DNA of 64,000 bases from Trichopria drosophilae (taxonomy: Eukaryota; Arthropoda; Insecta; Hymenoptera; Diapriidae): positions 10,062,001 to 10,126,000 of the forward strand of contig CM059586.1 in NCBI GenBank assembly GCA_030407085.1, given 5' to 3'. A program made the position numbers and the translations under genes. The notes beneath the pieces were generated by a model. The model saw nothing but the letters and a program-made list of their open reading frames with translations, was not told the origin of the DNA and did not search any database. Below, in pieces: positions 1 through 12,515 of this stretch. Within the stretch, counting starts at the first letter, position 1, and each line of letters starts with the position of its first letter.

Positions 1-780
1 TTATACCCAAACAGCAGAAAAGCATCCCAGATGTGCTGTTTGGGTAACGGTATCAAAATATGCCAGCGATTCGGGTTTGACTTTAAACCTTACCAAAACG
101 AAATAACTCTTATCAGGGAACCTCAGAAACCTTACGTGGCATCGATATTTTGGAACTTCCTGAAATTAAAATAGGTGCGAATACGGTACCCATCGTGAAT
201 GAGGTAGTAAATCTGGGATTACGTATAGACGCAACATTGACATGGAATGCACAAATAAAGCATATTTTGAGGGGGTGAATTCTATAACCATCTGTAAATC
301 AATAAACAAAATGCATTATCTGCATAGCTCAGAAGACACCCAGTTATTAGTTTGATTTTTCCCCAACTCGATTATTGCTGTATCACTTATAGTGACATTT
401 CACGGACTCGGAAGGACAAATGTCAGCGTCTTCTAAACCAATGTATCCGTTTTATTTTCAACCTCAAAAGAGACTGCCATGTTCCGGTTATATTTTTTGT
501 GATGTCTTACCTACAATATCCTTACTTATCGAGAGTCACAATACCTTTGTTTATATATCGCCAATCGACAAAACGACCTACAACGAGGGAAGGGGGACCT
601 CTTGGTTCCCTTCTCAAAGTCTTAATTATATTTAAAGTCGTTCACACTTGTGGCAGCCAGACTTTAGAACTCCATTCCGCCCTCCATACGTTGATCTCCT
701 GCAATAATAACCTTCAAATCCTTCATCAACTTTCAAAATTTTCTGATAGATCTTTTTTGGATGTAGATCGTTAATTACGC
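1..780 (+). mobile_element. Non-LTR retrotransposon 3' remnant (end of reverse transcriptase ORF)
   Basis: Conceptual translation in more than one frame gives the C-terminal part of a Jockey/I-type non-LTR ORF2. Around 153-260 it reads a stretch containing NLGLRIDATLTWNAQIKHIL, matching the usual 'NLG..iD..LtW..hi' block. Around 350-480 it reads a stretch containing PQLDYCCITYSD and CIRFIFNLKRD. Frame changes near 275 and 345 and internal stops show that it is dead. The 5' part lies outside the window. The family assignment rests on these blocks only, so the clade is uncertain. Confidence 0.7.
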
Positions 781-3700
781 TTAGTTCCCATCTGCCACAG
801 ATGACAACCATTATTCCCTGTCTTACTTCTACTCATTAGTAATTTTTTGTTGTTGTAGTAGTAGTATAACTTATTCCTTTTAAGATACACTTATCCACAA
901 AGATGATTAAATGAAAAAGCAGCATAAGCTGAGTAAATACTAAACGATACAGAATACAGTAAGAGAAAACAAAAGAAAAAATCGTAGCTGTACTACTTAT
1001 TAGCTAATACCGCATAAATCAAACTACGGAAAACACTGTAAATCGTAATATTAATTAATTTAATTTTTGTATGTGTATATCATCTCATTTAGCCATAACG
1101 CAATGTATTGCAATTAAGGCCTACATAAAATATAAATGCAAATACAAATCGAATTTTCCTTTTGTAGTGACTACAAAAGTAAATCTACTCGATAGTATAT
1201 TGACATAAGTTCAGGTGTACCTGGACATTCTGGAGAGAATAGAAAAATTGTGTATACAATCTAATGTAGAAAATGAATAATTTTGTAGTTACAGATAAGT
1301 TAAACTACAATAAGCACTTTGAAAAACAACTTTTGTAACAGCTGTGACTCGTTCTCTTTTTTACTTTCCATAAATTAAGTTTTATTAATATTAAATCTTC
1401 TTTGTATAAAAACTGTTCTTCCGAGATAAACTTTATATTTGAATAATTTTTAAATTAAGACAAATTATCTGTGAGCAACCTTTCATATGTTTTTAATAAA
1501 ATTGGTATGAAAGATATAGAAACAAATAAACTATTTTTCCAAGAATCCTATACAACACAAAAATGTATTAAAAATACGCTTGAAAATTATTAAAAATCAC
1601 GTAAAACTGTATTAAATTATTATTTTCATATTTGAAAATATGGAATAATTGTTATGAACGAATATTAATAATTACTAGAAATTTCATATCTTTAATTATT
1701 GGAAATTGGCTATCGGAAGCTATTGAGAATGATTTTTTAATTTACGTAAACATTACGTAGCAGCTAATTTATAACCTTTTGTCATGAATACAGAAAGTAT
1801 AGCTACTATAAACACAAAAATTTACTATTATTTCCTTACCATTGAAATCGTGACTAAATATTACTAGTAAGAAATAAACTTATTTAAATTTTTAAAAAAA
1901 TTAAAATATTAGATTGTCACGTAGTTTTAATTTATATTTATCTTATCTTAGTTCCTGTCAGTAAAATTCCATCACTTTCCAATAGTTTTTTTTATTTTCG
2001 TAAAAAATAAATTAAACTTTTATGATTTTTGCTACATAAAATGTTATTATTATATTTTCTATCAGTTACCAATAGTTTCTTTATTTACGGAATGCTTTTA
2101 AGCAAAAATAATTTTCATTTTTTCTACCGTTACAATTGGAAAAGTTTAAAAATCCTTTTAAATAAAAAATAAGTATGAAAAAAATTAAAAGAAAAATAAA
2201 GAATCGAGTAGATTTCGCTCCAAAAAACTATTAAATTTTTTTTTTAATTTATCAAATATCAAATATTTTCACTTAAGAACTATTATATTGAACGCCTTTA
2301 TCTCGAAACAGACGATCGAAACCGCCGACTTAAAAACTTTTGTCATATTCTGTAGTTCAATAAGTTCGTCCGATAAGTCACTTGTTTATTTGATTATGAA
2401 CTTGTGAATGAAAATCGTCATTTGTCGACATATGTTAATCGATGACGATTTAACTACGATCAAATTTAAACAATAAAACAAATTTATTTATTTATTTTTC
2501 ATAAATTTTTAATTTCTCTGTATTTTGTTGATTTTATTTATGAACGTCGGAATAAGTTCATAAAATTTGAAAGTTTTCAAAAAGGTTTCAAAAATAAAGG
2601 AAAAAATAAAGAACATAAAGGAAAATATAATTCGAAAGCAGAGGAATTTGAAGAATTCTTTTTGTATTGTGATTTACACGTACGTGGTCGTTTTTACAGC
2701 GATATCAATTGTTGCGTAATCAAACGCAACTTTACCTCCGATGCAACGTCGAAACTTAAAATTTTTAAAGAGGAATCGTGAATGATTAAATAGTGACCAA
2801 GCCATTCATTTTCTATTCACATCTGTACGATTTTTACAGGTCTTTAAATACGAGAGCATTGGAAAAAGTGTAGAGAAAAGAAATTAAATCTTCGTTTTTT
2901 AAATTAAAACTCTTTTAAATCAATGAATTTGGGTGGAAATCTGGGGTTCCTTCCTTATTCATTGGAGAAACGCAGATTTCTAGCTGCTATAAACAAAGTA
3001 CTGTCGAAATAACGAAGTACGAGGTGCTAAATACACGGATTCATGAAGTTAACTGACGATTACGCCATCTGAGCGACATATTATGAAACTATTTTCATGT
3101 AACAGGATGTTAGTGCCATGCAAATTATTTAAATAATACCGCGTTTCGTTCAACGGCACATTTTGTTAGTTTAGTCATCGAAAAGTACACTTTCAAAATT
3201 TACTTTTACATTGAATCTTAATCAAGATATTAAATCTGATTGTTAAACACATTTGAAATTAATAGTTTCAATATAGCTAAAATTTCTCAATGTTTTTAAT
3301 GGAATAGCAGGAAGGACATCCTAATTTGCAACAAGTTTTTAACAAATATGAGAAAAATGTGGCTATAACCCTGATAGAAATCGAAATCAACCACTAGATA
3401 GGAGATGACATTAATATGTTTCCTCGTACATTTAACAACATTTCTATATTACTATAAAAAATAACAATATTGTATTCCATTTTTGTACACATTAACATTT
3501 TAGTTGTAATTATATTTTCCATGTGATTTCATAAAATTCATATCCGAACAAAAATTATTGTTTAAATAAAATCTTAAATTTTCATATAAGTCTCTGAAAT
3601 AAATTTATAATTTATGTTCTTCTGCAATTATAGAGAAGTAAAGTTTCAATTGTAGCTTCTAAAAATATTAATTTCAATGTTCTTTAAAAAAAAAAACCAA

Positions 3701-4493
3701 TCGTTTAATAAACTTTTAAATTTTGGTTTAAATCTGCGGGTTAAACGTGGTGTATGTAACGGTTATAAGACGTGTCAATGTTCGCTTACAATACAATTTT
3801 CTACACGCGTTTAAACGATTGTTTCAGTTGACACTTAATCGTTTAATAACCGTTATGCTAAAAATAATAAGAAAATACTTTATTTAGAAGAAAAATTAGA
3901 TTTTAATCAATTATTTGTCGTAAAACCAAACATATGTTTTTGATTGAATTGTTTAATTTATTTAAGGAGACTTTTTTTTATTTCAGAGCACAGACTATAC
4001 ATTTTCATTTAAATGGGGGGGGGTGGGGGGGTTAAAATTAGGGCATATACAAATTTCAGAAAAATCGGCGTTTGTTACTTTTCCGTAAAAAATACCTAGC
4101 CTGATTTTCGTTTGTTATCGAACTATACTTTTACACTGTTAATCATTCAATTTGCTTCACTAGTCTTAAAGATATCACAATTTTTCTATTTTACCCCCTA
4201 TTTGAAGGGGCTGTTTCACCTCCTAAAAACGTTTTACCGCCGATAAAAATAAATACGTCTCTCTTAGTTTTACAAAATTTCAGAAAAATCGGCGTCTGTC
4301 ACTTGGGTAGTGTTACTTGTTAGTTATAATTTAATATTTTAAGGCCTTCTTTAAAAACTTATTTATCTATATAAAGTAAAAGTTTTATTAAAAATTTAAT
4401 TATATAAAAATGTTAGTACATTAATTTTGCAAAATAAATTTTTACTGTCAAATTTTCAATAAATTTTTTGGTAACGATTAAAACTTACTTTAA

Positions 4494-4800
4494 TGACATA
4501 TCGTATAGTTTTTAATATAATACAACGTAACATTTTACATTTTTTAAACTCATTCTTAATTGTTTACATTACACTTTATTTAATTTATGAAATTATACAA
4601 ATTTGTACAAACCTAAACGATAAAAACCTATTTTATAAAATAAGTAATTTTGATTTCAACTCACATTTGAACTCGTCGTTAAAAATCAAATTTTATTTAT
4701 ATTACAAATTTGGAATTCATTTTTAACTGAAAGTATAATAAGTTTGTTAAATTCTATTATTAAACTGATCTGTTTCATTATAAACATAATTTTAAAACGA
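4494..4800 (+). repeat. Diverged direct repeat, copy A (partner at about 7985-8330)
   Basis: The blocks 'AACTCATTcTTAATTGTTTACATTA' (near 4548) and 'GTTTGTTAAATTCTATTATT' (near 4742) recur in the same order near 8018 and 8271. The two blocks are offset by about 3.5 kb, with substitutions and small indels between copies. This looks like an old segmental duplication of non-coding DNA. Confidence 0.5.
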
Positions 4801-7800
4801 TTATAACTTATCATTATATTATCCATTATAAATTAGTGACTTTAAAAGCAATGCTAAAAAAATTTAAAAAAACCACGTCGTTACAATTTTAGCTTCATCG
4901 TTTCATTGCACAGCGACTATTTGAATTCTTACTGAACTAACTAAAGTTTAAACGACTTAACTTATAATTGGTTATTTTGAAACTGTTAATCACATTTTTG
5001 CAACTATTGGATGTTGCTAATCTACAAGTCAAAGAAATTCATAAGCAATGAATGCAATTATTGTGTTTAATCTCGTGCCTTTAAGCTTACGCGATTTTTA
5101 CTGACTTTCAAATTATTTTTCATTAAGAATCTAAGTAAAAACATGTATATTATAAACTTTGTTAGAAATGAATTATGTTATGATCGAGTTGTATACAGAG
5201 TTTTTTCTTTCTTTCTGTATTTTCCACTTATGTTTTTTTCTTAGTTTTTCTCTATGCCAAAGTGTTAACATTTTTAAAGTCAAAATTGTCTGAAGCATTG
5301 AACTGTAAACTCGTATATTTGTTCTCTTTTTCAGACATATTTATATATTTTTTTTTTAAACGAGTTCCCAAAAGTTTTTCTGTTTCACCAATACAATTTT
5401 ATCACAATGTCTACGCAGTTCCTTACTGTGTAAATTTTAATTAGTCAAAAACTACCAATGAAGGAGTGAAAAGTCGTCCACAAATTCAATTATTTTGACT
5501 AATAACGATAAATAACGACTAATGTATTAGGCATATTTAATTAATTCATTTTGGTAAAAGGATATTAAAAAATGCAATGACTAATTTAAAATTAACAACA
5601 CCGTATAGTTCTATACATTTGTATAAATATATTAGTAGATTTTTGCTAATTTTGATTCAGAACTTACACTAAATAAAACTAGCAAAACTAAAATAATCTG
5701 CATAAAGAGGTCTCGCTAAAAAAAGTATTGATGACATAAATTAGGCCATAAACTAGAATTACGAAAACTCATGATTTGAATAGTAAGTATGTATTTATTA
5801 ACTAATCAGAACATAAAATGATGTTGTTGGACATTTTACTGCTATCGATAGTAAACTAACCTTTATTACAAATAAAAACTTACTAGTAATATTACTCCAA
5901 AATGCGTAGGAATCTGTACTATACCTAAATGTAAATTATTATTGTCTCTCATAAAACGACTAACAAAATTAATCATTTTTAACCGAAACTTATTCCGATT
6001 ATTAACAATCTATCACTCTTGTAATTTTTTATTTATTATTTTACATTAATTGTGTTGGAATAATTTTATTATGAATTTGATGATTCTAGAAAATAATTTC
6101 GAGGTTTTATTCTACAAAAATCTAAATTGATTTGTAGATAAACTACCATACATTTTGAAGCATTTTCTTAATAATTTTTCAAAGACCAATTGTAAAAAGG
6201 TGTTACAAATTTACCACGTAGATTAGTAAAATATATTTCGGTACAAGATGAAATCATTTCACAATATCATGTAGTAATTGATTTTCATTACCCAATGATG
6301 TAACTGATGTTTATAACTTGATATACGTAAATCATCAAATCAATAAATGCCAGTGTCATATGATTTTCGTAATAATTAACCATTGTCATACTTGTGTATA
6401 TTTTTAACGATTGAATGCAAGTTGTCAAGCATTCAATTCAGAGTTACTAGTAATAAAATATCTTAGAAGTATGTTATTTAATAGTTTATTACGAAAATAC
6501 CTTATTTCCATTGTTTAAGACTGAAACAAACTAATTATTGAAATACTATTCAATAAGGTATCCTCTTTCTTTATTGAGGGCGACATAATACAAGTTCAAT
6601 AACGCATTCTTCATAAAATGATTCATTCGGGAGTAATTTTTCATAATTTTGCATAGTAATATTAAAGAAAAATTAAAGTAATTTTAAAAGTACACATCAA
6701 CTTTTTTAAATACTTTTATGATTACGTTTATAAAAATATTAAACAAAAATAACCCTGAAGATCCCAATAACCAAAATCAGTTACATTTTTAGAAAGTTGA
6801 CAAAAAAATCTTTTCAAAATTGATAATTGTATTGGACAAAAAAATAATAATAATAGCAAATTGTAATAGATCGTTAGTTAAACTGTCGTTTCTAGTGACA
6901 CACATACCGACCTTTAAAAAACTGTGACAAAAGATTTGAAATACCATCCACACTTCATAACGGTTTCGTTGAGTTTTTAAAGAATTCAAACAGCGTGAAT
7001 TTCCACTGCAAGAGGAGTAAACTTTTACTCTAAAGAAGAGACATTCTGGACTTTTCACGATTATAGTGAAATTCATACGAATGGAAACATCGTTTAAAAA
7101 GAGAAAATGGCATATTTTTCTATATAATTTCTTCAACGAAGGAATTTGGAGTAATGCCGGCGATAATTAAGTAATGCTCATTTGCTAATTTTAGATGAGA
7201 GTAACTAAAAATAATAGCCTTGGTTTCAATCCTAATCCAGACATTTGTTTATAAGTCTATAAAATTAATTTAATAATAACAAAAATTGTTTCAGCAGATT
7301 GAAAGTTTAAAATGAATCTTTTATAGATATTATGAATAGTTTATAGGTATTTTTTCATTTTTTTACTGGCTTAAAATAGGATTATGATAATTAATGTAAT
7401 AATAAAAGTGAAAAATACTTTAAGAGTACAATAATTAAGAAAAAGAGAATTAATTTATGAAAAATTCATATCATTTTATTTCGAAATTAGTGTAGATTTT
7501 ATTTCTTAATACCTGTAATGTATTAGTAACATTTTTTTAAACCCTAATTCTGAAGATCAGTTTTAATTAATTTTGAGTTCCTTACTAAGTCATCTTTTAT
7601 GTCCATCTATAAGAAAGTCATTTTTACAACGAAAACCAATATTTTGTCGTTAAATTTCGTAACTGTCATTAATTTTTATGTTTTATTTACGTTTTATATA
7701 TAAATAATTAACAAAAACGATGAAGTTAGTCGCAAAATATTAATGAAAGATTAAACAGTTTTGATTTAATAAAAATAATTACTAACAGTAGTACTTTGTA

Positions 7801-7984
7801 GTTTCTGAAACAGAGAGTTACACAAAAATGTTCATTTAATTTAATATTTCGTAATTAATATATAATGAATATTTAGAAGCTATCATATTATAACCAAGTT
7901 AATAATTTACATTTAAACCATTTCGAATTCCATTTGTATTATACGTTTATGAATATCTTTTCGACTACATTCGTGTCATTTTTA

Positions 7985-8330
7985 ACTTAATATAACGTGA
8001 CATTTAAAAATGTGTTAACTCATTGTTTATTAATTGTTTACATTAACTTTATTGATTTATATTATACAAATCTATACTCATTTGAACTCATCTGCGAAAT
8101 CTAACAGCATTTTAAACTCATGTTTTATTTATGTTTTCACATCAATCTTTTTTACTTCTCTTTCATTCAAGCTCATAGTTCACTCACCGAATATTTAATA
8201 ATGCGATTATTTTACAACAGAATAATAGACATTAAAATTTGATCTCATTTTCTAACTCAAATTATAATGAGTTTGTTAAATTCTACTATTAAACTGATTT
8301 GTTTTATTATAAACGTAATTGTTAAACACT
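7985..8330 (+). repeat. Diverged direct repeat, copy B (partner at about 4494-4800)
   Basis: Second copy of the block described at 4494-4800. It retains the order of at least three similar segments, including 'GTTTGTTAAATTCTACTATT' near 8271. It lies just before the tandem triplication that leads into the modular metallothionein gene. Confidence 0.5.
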
Positions 8331-8510
8331 TTGTTATAATTCGATATGGTTTGTATGTACATATTTCTTCTTACGCTCAACAAAAATGTTTGTATATTCA
8401 AGTAAATATTTCTTTGAATAGTCGCAGTCTTGATTTAGTAGTCATGATATTTAACAAATATATCACTTCTTTTTCATAAATTTGATTTTTTTATGACATT
8501 TTAAAACTAT

Positions 8511-9535
8511 CGTATTTCCTTACGCCAAGTAAATGTTTATTTGAAGTTACAAAATTCTTTTTCTATGTAATAATAACCAAGGAATCATTTATTTTTTAAT
8601 TCTGTTTTACAACTTGGAACTACTTAACAGTGTAATTAATTACTCGTTCTAAATTACATGGAAAAACATTTTTAGCTTTACAATAAGTATTGTAATATTT
8701 GCAATACTTATTTTAAATTCTGCCATGCATATGGTAAACTATATCTTTCACATTGTAAAGGTTTTGATATGAATTGTAAACTTTACAATTTGAATGACAA
8801 ATTATGAAATACTGTAGATCTCTTAACATGCGTTTCTGTCTGAAGAATTATACTTTTTATCTATAGTTTGAGTATATTTTGTTGTAATTTCATAATACTT
8901 TGATCTAATTATGTTATTGCAGTGTGTAGTAATTCTGTATGTATGTAATTTTAAATTTTAGTGACATTTTTTTAAAGATATGTCTTACAGTGCACTTTAA
9001 TTACATATACGTAGATCAAGAACAAAATGAATTATTATATTAGTTAGTTCGTTAATCCACAGTTAAAGATTACTATATTTGTTCAGTTTTTTTGGAAATA
9101 AAATCTATTTTTTAATTAAATAAGCCCACTGGAGGATATATGAAAAATAGTACAGAATTAAACTGAATTTTTAACTACATAAAATAGTAGTCTCTTATAC
9201 TTAAATCATAATAATATCGTATTTATTTTCTAATTCAATGATTTTTACTTATGTTATATGCCAAAAATACCTCTACTTAGTAAGTTAAAAGTAATTTTAC
9301 AAAATTACATTTTACAGTGTAAAAGTGTTTTAAAAGATTTCTTTTTCTATTTCATCAATTTTAATTCATCGTTGTTAATAACTAAATAGTAAATGATTGC
9401 TGTATTAAATATTTAGTAAATCGTGAAGGTTTACTATTAACCAGACAAATTCTTCAAAAACATTAATCTAGAACAAAAATTACATTTGTAATTTTACGAT
9501 CGAAAATTGTAATTGGGAGAAATAGTTTCATCATC
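8511..9535 (+). repeat. Tandem triplication, unit 1 (short copy)
   Basis: AT-rich unit beginning near 'AAGTAAATGTTTATTTGAAG' (about 8527), matched by 'AAGTAAATATTTGTTTGAAG' near 9545 and again near 10935. Shared landmarks run in the same order: a 'GTAATTAnTnnTCGTT' block, 'TATGGTAAACTATAT', 'AAACTTTACAATT', 'AACTGGAGGA' and 'ATACACCTCTACTTAGTAAG'. This copy lacks the last 330 or so bases present in the other two, so the spacing is about 1.0 kb rather than 1.4 kb. It is the most diverged copy. Confidence 0.75.
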
Positions 9536-10925
9536 TTTTTTATGAAGTAAATATTTGTTTGAAGTTACAAAGTTTTTTCTGTTTAATAATATCCAAGGAA
9601 TCAATTTATTTTTTTGTTAGCTTTTACTACCTGACACTATTGAACAGTATAAGTAATTAGTCGTTTTAAATTACATGGAGAAAACTTTTTTTTAACTTTA
9701 TAATAAGAATCGCAATATTTACAACAATTGTTTTAAAGTACACCAGGCATATGGTAAACTATATATTACATATTGTAAACATTACAATATTCTTTATAAA
9801 GTTTACAATTCGAATGATAAATTTTGAAATATTTTAGATCGCAACACACTTTCCGTATACTGAAGAATTACAATATTTTCTGTAGTTTGACAATATTTTG
9901 TTGTAATGTTTTGGTGCAAGCATGTAATTTGATGTGTAATAATAGAGTATGAATGTATTTTACATTGAATTGAAAAGGTTCAACGGATATCTCACATTAC
10001 ATTAGTTATTTCCTTAATCCACGGTTCAAGGCTACTGTATTTTTGCAGATTTTTTGTATAAAAATCTGATATTTTAAATAAATAAAAGAACTGGAGGAGG
10101 TATGAAAATAGTATGGAATTTTATTAATTTTTTAACGACATAAGATCATAGTGTCTTGTACTCAAATAATAATATCGAATTTACTTCCTAATTTAAAGAT
10201 TTTTATTAATATTATTCATTTACGAAATACACCTCTACTTAGTAAGTTAAAAGTAATTTCACAAAATTATATTTTACATTCAAAAGTGTTTTAAAAGATT
10301 TCTATTATTATTAACTAAATAGTAAAAGATTCGAAAATATTGGCAATATAAATTACGTAAAATTTTGTACTAAGTATTTAGTAATTCGAGAAGGTTTGCT
10401 ATAATTCTAGAAAATTCTTCAGAAACACTGATCTAGAACAAAAATTATATTTCTAATTTTATGGTCGAAGATTGTAATTATGAGAAATAGTTTCATGATA
10501 CACGAATTACTAAATATAAGCATTATTATATTATTAAACAAAAATGTTTACTACAAAAGTACTTTATATTAAATTTAAAACATCACAAATTCATCCAGGA
10601 GTATAACAGTTAATAGTAATTAATAATTTTTCGGCAATTTTTGAAAATCAACTGCATAAAAAAACATTTTCTTATTTTCTTCCTCAAAGAGTTTCTGATC
10701 TATAATAACAATATTTCTAAACAACTTGTCATGTAATGTTATAAATAAATGCTGTGATCAAAATTGTATTACTTTCTTCAGTTTTGTTTACTTAAAAACT
10801 CGTCCACCACACAAAAAACACCGAAATCCAATTGTTATAATCACAAATTAAAATAAATAGCAGATTTATTAGTTTCATGGTAAAAAACAGTTACTAAGAT
10901 TCCCCTAAAGGACAGGGTTTCTCAA
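9536..10925 (+). repeat. Tandem triplication, unit 2
   Basis: About 1.39 kb unit, closely similar to unit 3 over its whole length. It ends with the block 'ACCGAAATCCAATTGTTATA', then 'TTACTAAGATTCCCcTAAAG' and 'ACAGGGTTTCTCAA', all repeated at the end of unit 3. No coding sequence is seen. Repeated GTAAA/TTTAC words are present but are not distinctive in this base composition. Confidence 0.8.
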
Positions 10926-12297
10926 CGTTTTTTATGAAGTAAATATTTGTTTGAAGTTACAAAATGTTTTTTTTGTGTTATAATATCCAGGAAATCAATT
11001 TATTTTTTGATTAGCTTTTACTACCTGACACTATTGAACAGTGTAAGTAATTAGTCGTTTTAAATTGGAGAAAATTTTTTTTTTAGCTTTACAATTAACT
11101 ATCGCAATATTTACAATATCTGGTAAACTATATATTACTTATTGTAAACATTACAATATTCTTTATAAAGCTTACAATTCGAATGACAAATTTTGAAATA
11201 TTCGAGATCCCAACACACTGTCCGTATATTAAAGGATTACAATATATTCTGTATTTTGACAATATTTTGTTGTAATGTTATAATATTTTAGTGCAACTAG
11301 GTAATTTGAGTGTGTAATAATAGAATATGAATATAATTTTATATTTAATTGAAAGGTTTCAACGGATGTCTCACAATGCACTTTTATTACACATTATAAG
11401 TAAATCAAGACCAAACTGAATGATTACATTAGTTATTTTCTTAATCTACGGTTAAAGGTTGCTATATTTTTGTAGATTTTTTATATAAAAATCTGATATT
11501 TTAAGTAAATAAAACAACTGGAGGAAGTATGAAAATAGTATAGAAGTTTCTTAATTTTTTAACTACAATTTACCTCCTGATTTAAAGATTTTTATTTACG
11601 AAATACACCTCCATTTAGTAAGTTAAAAGTAATTTTACAAAATTATATTTTACATTCAAAAGTGTTTTAAAAGATCAACTAAATAGTAAATGATTCCAAA
11701 ACATTGCCAATATAAATTACTAAAAATGCTGTACTAAATATTTAGTAATTCGAGAAGGTTTACTATTATTCTTCAGAAACTGATCTAGAACAAAAATTAT
11801 ATTTCTAATTTTGCGGTCGATGATTGTAATTATGGGAAATAGTTTCATCATACAAAAATTACTAAATATAGGAATTATTATATTATTATACAAAAATGTT
11901 TACTACAAAAGTAGCAATTATTTAAAATATTGTGTAAATATTGTATCAAAATATTTTTTAATTAAATAATCAATTTTCGGCAATTTTTGAAAATTAACTT
12001 CATCATAAAAAAACATTTCCTTATTTTCTTCCTCGAAGAGTTTCTAACAATATTTCTAAACAATCGATAAAGCAATTATTTAAACATGTTTAATAAGTAA
12101 ACAACTTGTCATGTAATAAATAAATGCTGTGATCAAAATTGTATTACTTTCTTCAGTTTTATTTACTCAAAACTTCGTCCACCACACAAAAAACACCGAA
12201 ATCCAATTGTTATTATCACAAATTAAATAAGTAGCAGATTTATTAGTTTTATGGTAAAAAGAGTTACTAAGATTCCCTTAAAGAACAGGGTTTCTCA
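10926..12297 (+). repeat. Tandem triplication, unit 3, abutting the metallothionein promoter
   Basis: About 1.37 kb unit. Its terminal 'ACAGGGTTTCTCAA' ends near 12297, where the sequence switches abruptly to GC- and CpG-rich promoter DNA. Several small deletions separate it from unit 2. Its position directly upstream of the first exon makes a regulatory effect possible, but nothing in the sequence proves one. Confidence 0.8.
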
Positions 12298-12299
12298 AA

Positions 12300-12515
12300 G
12301 TTTCGATACGAGACTGATTCGAATGTCCCACCGGTATTTCCGATCACGTGGTCCGAAGCGCAATGGTCGCCGCGCACCGCACCACGACGACTTTTTCGAG
12401 GAGTAGGGGGAAGCCGATAAATTTGAAAACTCCGCGCCTCCAGCCAGTTGTTCACACAACAAGATTTCATCTACTCATCTACAGACCTTAAGGGACTATA
12501 TCCAAACCAACAAAG
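12300..12515 (+). promoter_or_regulatory. Distal promoter and 5' UTR of the modular metallothionein
   Basis: This is a sharply GC-richer, CpG-rich patch in AT-rich surroundings. A TATA-like GATAAA at 12416 lies 30 bp upstream of an initiator-like CAGTT whose A is at 12446. This spacing is usual for arthropod core promoters. A palindromic CACGTG E-box lies near 12345. The 5' UTR would be about 70 nt and ends CAAAG before the ATG. By eye I found no canonical metal-response element core (TGCRCNC) on either strand here. Confidence 0.55.

Larger units (their letters stand above)
781..8510. other. AT-rich gene-less stretch
   Basis: I see no supportable gene here. The open frames are short, AT-driven and rich in F, I, N, K and Y, with no recognisable motif. 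Notable content: a G-run with a single T at 4014-4031, followed by an 'AAATTTCAGAAAAATCGGCG' repeat that occurs near 4050 and again near 4275. There is a short copy of a MITE family at 5440-5530. A diverged direct duplication links about 4494-4800 to about 7985-8330. A less AT-rich patch at 2280-2780 contains several CG dinucleotides, but I could not assign it a function. Confidence 0.5.

Noticed and set aside
6789..7136. A 115-residue minus-strand open frame with several cysteines
   Set aside because: I could not match it to a transposase or any family. The cysteines are scattered and the frame has no codon-use signal above background.
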